From NCBI RefSeq assembly GCF_001274725.1, contig NZ_LGUF01000007.1:1-35618 (forward strand): a stretch of 35,618 bases of DNA, read 5' to 3'. This document shows, in pieces, positions 8,902-15,745 of this stretch. The notes beneath the pieces are model-generated. The model saw only the letters and a program-made list of their open reading frames with translations, made no database searches and had not been told where the DNA came from. Positions within the stretch are counted from its first letter, which is position 1; every line of letters begins with the position of its first letter. Source of the stretch: Sporosarcina globispora. Its GTDB lineage: Bacteria > Bacillota > Bacilli > Bacillales > Cytobacillaceae. Both the position numbers and the translations under genes were made by a program.

Positions 8902-9717
8902 TTATACTGCAAAGCTTTTACTCGTCTCAACCCTCCTGCCCTTACCATGCGGGATACACAAAGGGGTTCCAAAGATCGGGTCTTTCGTAATTTCACAACT
9001 CATTTGAAATACATCCTTCACCATACCAGCTGTTATGATGTCTTCTGGCTTTCCCTGTGAGTATACTCTTTTATCACAAACAGCTACTATGTTGTGAGCA
9101 TATCGGCAAGCAAGATTTAAATCATGCAAAACCATAACAATCGTTCGATTTTCTTGTTCATTCAACTCAAATAAAAGGTCTAAAATTTCTATTTGATGGG
9201 TCAAATCTAAATAGGTTGTGGGTTCATCTAACAAGATAATATCTGTTTTTTGTGCTAACGTCATGGCAATCCACGCTCTTTGTCTCTGTCCCCCTGATAA
9301 GGAGTCAACAGATCTCTCGGCAAATTCTTTCAACCTGGTAGCTTTAAGGGCTTGTTTAACGACCTTCTCATCTTCGGTGGACCACTGCCTTAACCAACTT
9401 TGATGCGGGTACCTTCCTTGCTTAATGAGCTGTAAAACGGTTAGACCTTCTGGAGCAGTAGGACCTTGAGGAAGAATAGCCAGCCTTTTGGCCACCTCTT
9501 TAGTTGGTAAACTCCTTACTGCATCACCTTCTAATAAAATTTCTCCAGATTTCGGTCTTAAGAGGCGAGCCAGTGAACGCAATAACGTAGATTTTCCGCA
9601 GCCATTAGCTCCAACTAAAACGGTAATTTTACCTTTAGGTATCTTCAAATCAAGATTATCAATGATATTTGTGCCATTATACCCTAGAGTTAAGGAGCTT
9701 GTTTCTAATGCACCCAT
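8902..9717 (-). CDS. Siderophore ABC importer ATPase (YusV/FecE type)
   Basis: 271 aa from the ATG at 9717, preceded by GAAGGGATTGAGATT; the longer in-frame ATG at 9738 has no ribosome site. Walker A GANGCGKST (36-44), Q-loop ILPQ (Q84), signature LSGGQRQR (140-147), Walker B IILLDEPT (161-167) with a D-loop LDL, and switch His in VLHDLN. The sequence follows the FepC/FecE/YusV pattern for iron-siderophore import. It powers the two permeases encoded just upstream (36 bp gap). In B. subtilis the YfiYZ-YfhA importer uses the shared ATPase YusV encoded elsewhere; here the ATPase is inside the operon. Confidence 0.93.
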   Translation of the reverse strand: MGALETSSLTLGYNGTNIIDNLDLKIPKGKITVLVGANGCGKSTLLRSLARLLRPKSGEILLEGDAVRSLPTKEVAKRLAILPQGPTAPEGLTVLQLIKQGRYPHQSWLRQWSTEDEKVVKQALKATRLKEFAERSVDSLSGGQRQRAWIAMTLAQKTDIILLDEPTTYLDLTHQIEILDLLFELNEQENRTIVMVLHDLNLACRYAHNIVAVCDKRVYSQGKPEDIITAGMVKDVFQMSCEITKDPIFGTPLCIPHGKGRRVETSKSFAV

Positions 9718-9753
9718 AATCTCAATCCCTTCTTTCATATTTATACAATACTT

Positions 9754-10794
9754 TTACTTATTTCGATTCCTATATAGCAAGTAAATAAAAAACGGAGCTC
9801 CAATTCCAGCCGTAAAGACGCCGGCTGGTATATCGAGCGGTAAAAAGGCGGTTCTTGCAACAATATCGGCTATTGCCACAATAATTCCCCCTATTAGGGC
9901 AGAAATAGGCACCAAACCCGCAAATGAACGCCCAATAAGCATCCTGGCAATGTGAGGTGCTACCAGGCCGACAAATTCTATTCCCCCTGCAAATGCTACA
10001 GAAGAACCAGCTAACGCAACACTAATGAAAAGGAGAAGAAGACGCTTAGATTGCACTTTCACCCCAAGGCCTACCGCAACATCATCCCCTAATTCTTTAA
10101 CACTAACAGTCCTGGCAGCCAAAAATGTGAGAGGAATAAAAACAAGAACCCATGGAAACATCGAATAAACATCCTGCCAATTAGCACCATAAAGGCTGCC
10201 CGTTAGCCAAAGATAAGATTTGGTGGTCACAGCATCTTCACTCAATACAAGCATCATTGTTACAACCGCCTTCATGGCTGCTGCGACTCCAATTCCCATA
10301 AGTACAAGCCGGATAGAAGTAACTCCTTGTTTCCATGACAGCAAGTAAATCAGTGTAGAAACAATGGCTGCCCCTAATATGGCTGCTAAAGGAAGCCACG
10401 TAATACTGATCGTCCCCATAAAAAATACAATAAACACGATGGCTCCAACGGATGCGCCAGCTGTCACCCCGATAATATCAGGTGAGGCAAGGGGATTCCT
10501 GATTACCCCTTGTAAAATTAAACCGGCTACTCCAAGTGCTGCTCCGACCATAAAAGCAAGTAATACCCTTGGCAATCTCAATGTATTAAGAACAAAATCA
10601 TATTCGCCGCTTCCATGTCCGGATAGTTGTTTGATGACATCTATGGGACTTATAAAACTGCTGCCGATTGATAAACTTACTATAAAAAGGAACAATGAAA
10701 ATAAGCTTAGAAACAGAACAGTAATCCACGTTTTTTTATGTAATTGAAAAGAGAAAGCACCAGATTTGGTCCTTAATGTCATAAAACTAGTCAT
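9754..10794 (-). CDS. FecCD-family siderophore permease, second subunit (YfhA-like)
   Basis: 346 aa, about nine to ten membrane helices. Typical FecCD motifs: LRLPRVLLAFMVGAALGVAG near 73-92, NPLASPDIIGV, the cytoplasmic coupling region GDDVAVGLGV, and FVGLVAPHIAR. The start at 10794 is preferred because AGGGGG lies ten bases upstream; the longer open frame runs back into the preceding gene. It overlaps the upstream permease gene by eight bases, so translation is probably coupled. Forms the membrane channel with the paralogous subunit. Confidence 0.93.
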   Translation of the reverse strand: MTSFMTLRTKSGAFSFQLHKKTWITVLFLSLFSLFLFIVSLSIGSSFISPIDVIKQLSGHGSGEYDFVLNTLRLPRVLLAFMVGAALGVAGLILQGVIRNPLASPDIIGVTAGASVGAIVFIVFFMGTISITWLPLAAILGAAIVSTLIYLLSWKQGVTSIRLVLMGIGVAAAMKAVVTMMLVLSEDAVTTKSYLWLTGSLYGANWQDVYSMFPWVLVFIPLTFLAARTVSVKELGDDVAVGLGVKVQSKRLLLLFISVALAGSSVAFAGGIEFVGLVAPHIARMLIGRSFAGLVPISALIGGIIVAIADIVARTAFLPLDIPAGVFTAGIGAPFFIYLLYRNRNK

Positions 10795-11803
10795 TTTTTG
10801 ATAACCCCCTGCGTGCAATATAAACAAAAAATGGAGCTCCAATAAAAGCAGTCATGACCCCAATTGGCATTTCTTGAGGCATTATAACAAATCTTGCTGC
10901 TACATCTGCGAACAACAGTAAGGATGCTCCAACTAATGCACTAAAAGGAATGACCCATCTATAATCAGGCCCAACAAGACCGCGGACTATGTGGGGGACA
11001 ATTAAGCCCACAAATCCAATAGAGCCTGCCACAGCTACAGATCCACCTGCAAGGAAAACAACTATGATACCAATCGTGGCCTTAATTAAGATCGTCCGCT
11101 GCCCTAAACCTTTGGCCACATCATCACCAGACATCATGATATTGATGGACCTGCCTAAAAACAATGTGATAAGACCGGCGCCAAGCATAAAAGGCAACAC
11201 AGGTAATAACATATCCATACTCCGCCCTGCAACAGATCCTGCCATCCAAAATAAGACACTTTGCATTGATTGCTCATCAATGACTAATAATCCCTGTGTA
11301 AAGGAAACAAAAAGGGCTGTAATTGCTGCCCCTGCCAGGACAATTTTAATGGGAGTTAATCCATCTCTTCCCAAGGAACCCAGAAAAAAAACTAATACGC
11401 CAGCGACCCCAGCTCCAAGAAAAGCGATCCACATGTAACTGGATAATGAGTCAACTGAAAAAAATGCTGCTGAAAAAACAATAAAAAATAATGCACCTGC
11501 ATTAATGCCCAAAATATCAGGGGCTGCCAGCGGATTTCTTGTCAGTGCTTGCATAAGAGCCCCCGCAATAGCAAGATTAGCTCCAACGACAGCCGCAATT
11601 ACCGCTCTTGTCATTCGCGATGTGGTAATGATCACGTGCTCAGTATTCGATTCATCATAATGAAAGATAGCATCGAATGCTGTCTGTAGCTGAATCGCCG
11701 TTTGACCAAATGCAACACTTAGCACGAAGGCTATCATGAACAGAAAAATACAAATTAGTAAACCTGTTATTTTTAAAGATTTACGGGAAAGTAAATTTTC
11801 CAA
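10787..11803 (-). CDS. FecCD-family siderophore permease, first subunit (YfiZ-like)
   Basis: 338 aa, nine to ten helices. Motifs: TRAVIAAVVGANLAIAGALM near 65-84, NPLAAPDILGI, GDDVAKGLGQ (ATPase-coupling loop) and FVGLIVPHIVR. TTG start with a strong ribosome site AAAGGAGGATC six bases upstream. It pairs with the next gene to form the heterodimeric channel. The 147-bp gap from the binding-protein gene contains a stem-loop and a terminator-like hairpin, so these downstream genes may be expressed at a lower level than the binding protein. Confidence 0.93.
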   Translation of the reverse strand: MENLLSRKSLKITGLLICIFLFMIAFVLSVAFGQTAIQLQTAFDAIFHYDESNTEHVIITTSRMTRAVIAAVVGANLAIAGALMQALTRNPLAAPDILGINAGALFFIVFSAAFFSVDSLSSYMWIAFLGAGVAGVLVFFLGSLGRDGLTPIKIVLAGAAITALFVSFTQGLLVIDEQSMQSVLFWMAGSVAGRSMDMLLPVLPFMLGAGLITLFLGRSINIMMSGDDVAKGLGQRTILIKATIGIIVVFLAGGSVAVAGSIGFVGLIVPHIVRGLVGPDYRWVIPFSALVGASLLLFADVAARFVIMPQEMPIGVMTAFIGAPFFVYIARRGLSKND

Positions 11804-11842
11804 GTAGATCCTCCTTTCGATACTTTTTTTAAGTAATTACCA

Positions 11843-11889
11843 TTCATCACTAAACAGGAGAAAGCTTTATAGAATAAAATAGTGATGAA
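11843..11889. repeat. Inverted repeat in the binding-protein/permease gap
   Basis: Perfect 10-bp arms TTCATCACTA (11843-11852) and TAGTGATGAA (11880-11889) around a 27-base loop. It lies between the siderophore-binding gene and the permeases. Could be an mRNA processing or stability element, or an operator. Function is inferred only from position. Confidence 0.5.
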
Positions 11890-11901
11890 ATACATACAAA
11901 A

Positions 11902-11931
11902 ATAGGAGAAAGAATGACTTCCCTCTCCTAT
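11902..11931 (-). terminator. Leaky terminator or attenuator after the binding-protein gene
   Basis: Minus-strand arms ATAGGAGA and TCTCCTAT, followed by TTTTG. It is only moderately strong, consistent with partial read-through into the permease genes. Such hairpins are common after the binding-protein gene of ABC operons. Confidence 0.55.
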
Positions 11932-11950
11932 CCTCTTTTCATTATGCTAT

Positions 11951-12967
11951 TTATTTTTCTAATTCAAATCTGTCGTAAATATCATCAAGCATCAGGTTGG
12001 CTGCTTTGATTCCGCCGCCCATATTCCAGATGACTTCATCAACCGTGTAAACCTGGTTTGCTTTTACAGCATCGAGATTTTTCCATAATGGATGGTTTGT
12101 CCATTCATCATAGGATTTCTTTACTGCTTCATTGTCTTCCATAAACATATAAAATACATCGGCGTTCATTTGTGAGATGCTTTCTTTATCTGTCAACTTC
12201 AGGATATCCTGACCTTCCACCGCCGGGTCTTTAGGTCCTTTAAAGCCCAGTTCCGTTAAAATGGATCCGGCAAAACCTGTTACATACATACGGGCATGGT
12301 CTTCCCTAAAGTTTAACACCGAAACATGAAGCGGCCACTTGTCCCCTAATTTTTCTTGAATTTTGCTTTGGAAATCAGCCACGCGATTATCCCAGGCAGA
12401 AAGGATTTCATTCGCTTTTTCTTCCTGGTTCATCGCTTGTCCCATTAACTCCACAGTCCCCTTAAACTCAAATACGGTTTCATGCATAACGGTTGGAGCA
12501 ATTTGAGATAATTGGTCATAAATTTCTTCATGGCGTAATTTGGAAGCAATAATTAAATCCGGCTGCAGTTTAGAAATTTCTTCTAAATTCGGCTGAGTTT
12601 CTTGACCGACGATTTGAACACCTTCTAAGTCCTCTTTAAGATAGTTATAGATAGGCTGTTCTACCCAAGACTCTACCGCACCTACAGGCTTCACCCCGAA
12701 TACCGTAGCTGCATCAGTTGCACCCTGGTATAAGGTAACGATTTTTTTAGGCGTTCCATTAATTGTTGTGGAACCCATAGCATGGGTGATTTCCCGAGTA
12801 TTTTCTGTACCGGCTTTTTGTTCTGTCTTTTCAGTACCGCTGCTTTCATTGGATGTTTCCTTTGATGATTGATTTCCACAACCAGCTAAAAGCATCACAA
12901 AAGATAAAAAGAGTACTAGCAAAGAAAATATAGATTTTCTTTTAAATAAGTATGTAGTTCTAGACAT
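11951..12967 (-). CDS. Siderophore-binding lipoprotein (FepB/FecB type, YfiY-like)
   Basis: 338 aa from the ATG at 12967, which follows AAGGGGGAACAAC; the eight-codon longer start lacks a ribosome site. Lipoprotein signal with lipobox LLAGC (Cys30), a Ser/Lys/Glu-rich linker (31-60), then a two-lobed class III periplasmic-binding fold (KKIVTLYQGATDAATVFGVK, then a long backbone helix, then PDLIIASK). It captures Fe(III)-siderophore outside the membrane for the FecCD permeases. The order binding protein, two permeases, ATPase, reductase resembles the schizokinen/arthrobactin system of B. subtilis, but the actual ligand cannot be read from sequence. Confidence 0.92.
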   Translation of the reverse strand: MSRTTYLFKRKSIFSLLVLFLSFVMLLAGCGNQSSKETSNESSGTEKTEQKAGTENTREITHAMGSTTINGTPKKIVTLYQGATDAATVFGVKPVGAVESWVEQPIYNYLKEDLEGVQIVGQETQPNLEEISKLQPDLIIASKLRHEEIYDQLSQIAPTVMHETVFEFKGTVELMGQAMNQEEKANEILSAWDNRVADFQSKIQEKLGDKWPLHVSVLNFREDHARMYVTGFAGSILTELGFKGPKDPAVEGQDILKLTDKESISQMNADVFYMFMEDNEAVKKSYDEWTNHPLWKNLDAVKANQVYTVDEVIWNMGGGIKAANLMLDDIYDRFELEK

Positions 12968-12998
12968 GTTGTTCCCCCTTATATTTTCCATTATAATT

Positions 12999-13017
12999 GA
13001 TAATGATAATCATTTCT
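12999..13017. promoter_or_regulatory. Fur box upstream of the siderophore operon
   Basis: GATAATGATAATCATT (12999-13014) followed by TCT matches the 19-bp Fur consensus in nearly every position. It lies directly downstream of the -10 box of the predicted promoter, so iron-loaded Fur would block initiation. Iron repression is inferred from this well-known motif. Confidence 0.9.
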
Positions 13018-13024
13018 GTTTCAA

Positions 13025-13053
13025 ATTATAATCTATGAATTTATTAAAATCAA
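13025..13053 (-). promoter_or_regulatory. Sigma-A promoter of the siderophore operon
   Basis: Minus-strand -35 TTGATT (13048-13053), 17-bp spacer, -10 TATAAT (13025-13030). The Fur box starts eight bases downstream. Confidence 0.8.
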
Positions 13054-13062
13054 TACACAATT

Positions 13063-13077
13063 TTAGAATAATTCTCA
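13063..13077. promoter_or_regulatory. Second, weaker Fur-like site
   Basis: On the minus strand TGAGAATAATTCTAA matches 12 of 14 defined positions of the 7-1-7 Fur motif. It lies ten bases upstream of the -35 box. It is weaker than the main Fur box and may be accessory. Confidence 0.4.
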
Positions 13078-13268
13078 CTTTTTACGAAAGGCTAATAACT
13101 CTGCTTCCCCCCTCTATACTTCTTATTTCTGTAAGTTTTACAAGTTAAGACGGAGCTTCTTTGGTATTGATATTTTACGAAGTTAATGAATTTATTACAT
13201 AGAAGATCACTATCCTGCCCGCTTGTTCAATATTTTAAAAACAAAGAGAGCAGATTGACTTGCAAATA

Positions 13269-13300
13269 AAGCCTTCTCTTCAATTAAAGAAGGAAGGCTT
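13269..13300 (-). terminator. Terminator of the flavin reductase-like gene
   Basis: Arms AAGCCTTC (13269-13276) and GAAGGCTT (13293-13300). On the minus strand it is followed by TATTTG. It lies just past the stop codon. Confidence 0.55.
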
Positions 13301-13308
13301 CTGGGGAA

Positions 13309-13923
13309 CTATGCCCGGAATGTCTTCCCCAGCTGTTCACCCAGTCCATAGTAGTGTCTGAAATTATAAATGAGGGGACTCCATTCATGCGGGTTCACAT
13401 GATGATCATCCTTTAGGATGGATGTATGGGCATGGACCTTTAATGCCGTTACTTCCACAATCGCAAAGTGGGGGTCATGTTCCGGGACTCGGATGTGTTC
13501 CACCCTGCCCTCAATCTGAAGGGGACATTCCAGGATTCTAAGGGGCTTTACGATTTCTGCTTCCTGCTTTGTAAGCGAGGCTGCAGAGAATTTATCTTTT
13601 TCAAACCGGAATGAATTGGCTCTTTTATATTTCGGTACTGGGTTCTTGCCTGTCAGTGGGGCTAAAGCTTCTACATTCTCCCAAAGACCAGGATGAGGAA
13701 CGTTTACAACACACTCGGGATGACTGCGAAGATTCTCCAATGCCTTCCCCTCTGCCCCGATTCCAAGGACTATGCATTCCCCTAATGCCCATGACGAGGA
13801 TAAGGGACTGATGTTGGAAGATCCATCTTCATTTAGTGTTGTTAACAAAATCACTGGAGTTCCATAGTATAAGATTTTAGGCTGAATGGACTTGGTTTGT
13901 ATTTGGTTTTCTTCCTTTTTCAT
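13309..13923 (-). CDS. Flavin reductase-like (DIM6/NTAB) FMN-binding protein
   Basis: 204 aa. The split-barrel flavin-binding pattern is visible: an N-terminal strand with PVILLTTLNEDGSSNISPLSS (about 23-43), then WALGECIVLGIG, ENLRSHPECVVNVP, and an IEGRV strand. This family includes FMN-dependent reductases that supply reduced flavin to monooxygenases; the substrate here is unknown. The ATG follows AGGAGGAAAATGTA. It is divergent from an ArsR-type regulator with only 93 bp between starts, so it is a likely target of that regulator. Confidence 0.82.
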   Translation of the reverse strand: MKKEENQIQTKSIQPKILYYGTPVILLTTLNEDGSSNISPLSSSWALGECIVLGIGAEGKALENLRSHPECVVNVPHPGLWENVEALAPLTGKNPVPKYKRANSFRFEKDKFSAASLTKQEAEIVKPLRILECPLQIEGRVEHIRVPEHDPHFAIVEVTALKVHAHTSILKDDHHVNPHEWSPLIYNFRHYYGLGEQLGKTFRA

Positions 13924-13970
13924 TACATTTTCCTCCTGAATATTTTTTCAAATATCATTGTAAGGGCTAA

Positions 13971-13994
13971 ATATTTCAATTATCATCGAAATAT
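13971..13994. promoter_or_regulatory. Dyad in the divergent promoter region
   Basis: Inverted repeat ATATTTC (13971-13977) and GAAATAT (13988-13994), ten bases apart, immediately upstream of the ArsR-type gene. A related imperfect copy lies near 13940-13955. Probable operator of the adjacent regulator; this is inference from position and symmetry. Confidence 0.5.
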
Positions 13995-14016
13995 GGATTA
14001 CATGGAGGAATAAGAT

Positions 14017-14709
14017 ATGATTGTAAATTCTAACGTAGCAAAAGTCGCTTCTCTGGTCAGTGAACCAAGTCGGGCAGCCATACTGACGGTCTTATTGGAC
14101 GGCCGGTATCACACGGTAAATGAACTGGCCCATATGGCACGGATTAAACCGCAAACAGCCAGTTTCCATCTCAAAAAAATGCTGGATGCTCAAGTGGTGA
14201 CGGCAGAAAAACAGGGCAGGCACCGATATTATGGCATCATGAATCAAGAGGTTGCCCAGGTGATGGAATCCTTTCTATCCATAGCACCTCCCGCTGAAAT
14301 TAAATCACTTCACCATGCCTCTGAAGATAAAGCGATCCGTTTGGCCAGGACGTGCTATGATCATCTCGCTGGAAATTTAGGTGTACAGCTAACTGAATCG
14401 CTAAAAAGAAAAGGATTTATTACTGAAGAAAATGACACATTTAGTGTTACGGAAGATGGAAAAGCATTCTTTCACTCCATGCAAATCGATCTGACCTCTC
14501 TGAAAAAGAAGCGTCGCTCTTTCTCCCATAAATGTCTCGACTGGAGCGAAAGACGCCATCATCTTGCAGGCGCTCTTGGGAATGCCATCCTGGAAAAACT
14601 TCTAGAACGGAATTGGATACAGCGCATCCCCAAAAGCCGAGCCATCAAAATAACCCCTCGAGGAATGAAGGGCCTTAAGGAAACCTTTGCTATTGATATG
14701 GATAGGTAA
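14017..14709 (+). CDS. ArsR-family winged-helix regulator with extended C-terminus
   Basis: 230 aa, about twice the size of a minimal ArsR repressor. The N-terminal HTH spans about 5-90 (SEPSRAAILTVLLDGR, VNELAHMARIKPQTASFHLKKM, RHRYYGI). There is no obvious cysteine metal site in the recognition helix, so a metal sensor is unlikely. The C-terminal part (about 100-225) resembles the extra domain of YdfF/YceK-like larger members. Strong ribosome site TGGAGGAATAAGAT. It probably controls the divergent flavin reductase-like gene. Confidence 0.85.
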   Translation: MIVNSNVAKVASLVSEPSRAAILTVLLDGRYHTVNELAHMARIKPQTASFHLKKMLDAQVVTAEKQGRHRYYGIMNQEVAQVMESFLSIAPPAEIKSLHHASEDKAIRLARTCYDHLAGNLGVQLTESLKRKGFITEENDTFSVTEDGKAFFHSMQIDLTSLKKKRRSFSHKCLDWSERRHHLAGALGNAILEKLLERNWIQRIPKSRAIKITPRGMKGLKETFAIDMDR

Positions 14710-14716
14710 AATAAGG

Positions 14717-14749
14717 ATGGTTCCAACACTTCCTAGGTGTGAGAACCAT
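14717..14749 (+). terminator. Hairpin after the ArsR-type gene
   Basis: Arms ATGGTTC and GAACCAT with an inner ACAC/GTGT pairing. Weak T tract downstream (a later AAAATTTTTC). Likely end of the regulator transcript. Confidence 0.45.
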
Positions 14750-14791
14750 TAGCAGTTCTTAAAATTTTTCAATTTCCCACTAAAAAATAAA

Positions 14792-14832
14792 GAGGGCAAG
14801 CTTTGATGTATCTTTCATCAAAACTTGCCCTC
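14792..14832 (-). terminator. Terminator of cdd
   Basis: Arms GAGGGCAAG (14792-14800) and CTTGCCCTC (14824-14832) extended by a CTTTGATG/CATCAAAA pairing. On the minus strand it is followed by TTTATTTTTTAG. It lies nine bases beyond the cdd stop. Confidence 0.85.
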
Positions 14833-14840
14833 CATTTATG

Positions 14841-15239
14841 CTACATTTCTAAATCAGTAAATGCAAAAGGTAATAAGTCTTTTAATGTCAGTTCTAATAT
14901 TTCTTTTTTCTCATTTGTTAAATAAACAGGCATATCAGGCAAACAAAATTCAGCTAACACTTGTCTGCAGATGCTGCAAGGCGGGAGAAAATCTGCCGTA
15001 TCACCTGCTACAGCTATAGCTTGGAGATCACCTTTTTTGTAGCCGTTCGCAATTGCAGTGAAAATGGCTGTTCTCTCGGCACAATTTGTCGCACCCAATG
15101 AAACATTTTCCACGTTCACTCCATTAATGACAGTGCCGTCTTTCAGTAATAATGCTGCTCCAACCGGAAATTTGGAATAGGGAGCATAGGCTCTTTCCTT
15201 CATACTGCGTGCACTTTCCATCAATTGCTCTTTATTCAT
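14841..15239 (-). CDS. cdd: Cytidine deaminase
   Basis: 132 aa, the usual length of the homotetrameric bacterial enzyme, which deaminates cytidine and deoxycytidine to uridine and deoxyuridine in pyrimidine salvage. The zinc site is complete: C53-A-E55 (catalytic Glu) and PCSIC with C88 and C91. The N-terminal APYSKFPVGAAL and GVNVENVS segments are characteristic. It appears to be transcribed alone, with its own terminator. In B. subtilis cdd sits in the dgkA-cdd-era cluster; here it is separated from that context. Confidence 0.96.
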   Translation of the reverse strand: MNKEQLMESARSMKERAYAPYSKFPVGAALLLKDGTVINGVNVENVSLGATNCAERTAIFTAIANGYKKGDLQAIAVAGDTADFLPPCSICRQVLAEFCLPDMPVYLTNEKKEILELTLKDLLPFAFTDLEM

Positions 15240-15745
15240 AGTTACCCATCCTTTTCAAAGAAGAATGAACTTTTCACAGTCCCCTTAGGCCAATGTAAAA
15301 TTGGCAGGATTTTTATCCTATATTTTTTTGAAATGTTTGTCAATAACGACTTAAACTTCCATACTTTTGAATAGAGTAAGGTTTTCAGCACATTATATTC
15401 CATAATGAATCATGTGGAATGATCATTGTCTTTGCACTGCAGGTTCTTATATCAGAGTTAAATTTAGATCATTCCGCTCTAACTATCCGGTAAAATGCTT
15501 GCCTTCCTAAACTGCCCTGCCCTCTGGCTTTCCGTAAAGTTCTTTCTCAAGAACATTTTTTACCAAAATAATCCAATTATTTGTTCAATCATTTGCTCCA
15601 TTAGCCCCAAAAGTAAATGCTCCCGGCCTTCTGGTTTTACATAGGTTTTTTAAAGGTATAGAATTGTTTTTCAGTGAGATCCTGAATATATTTAATGGAT
15701 TATTCACAAAATCTTTAGGAAGACTAGCAGATAGGACTGAACAGC
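15240..15745. other. Gene-free stretch upstream of the YhgE/Pip gene
   Basis: 506 bp with no credible gene; a 62-codon plus-strand frame at 15664-15852 overlaps the real gene and lacks a ribosome site. It contains a 9-bp inverted repeat GGAATGATC (15416-15424) and GATCATTCC (15467-15475), a smaller dyad ATTCCA/TGGAAT (15397-15420), and a short terminator-like hairpin GTTCTT-TCTC-AAGAAC followed by ATTTTTT (15539-15561). These could be regulator sites for the neighbouring gene. Confidence 0.45.
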
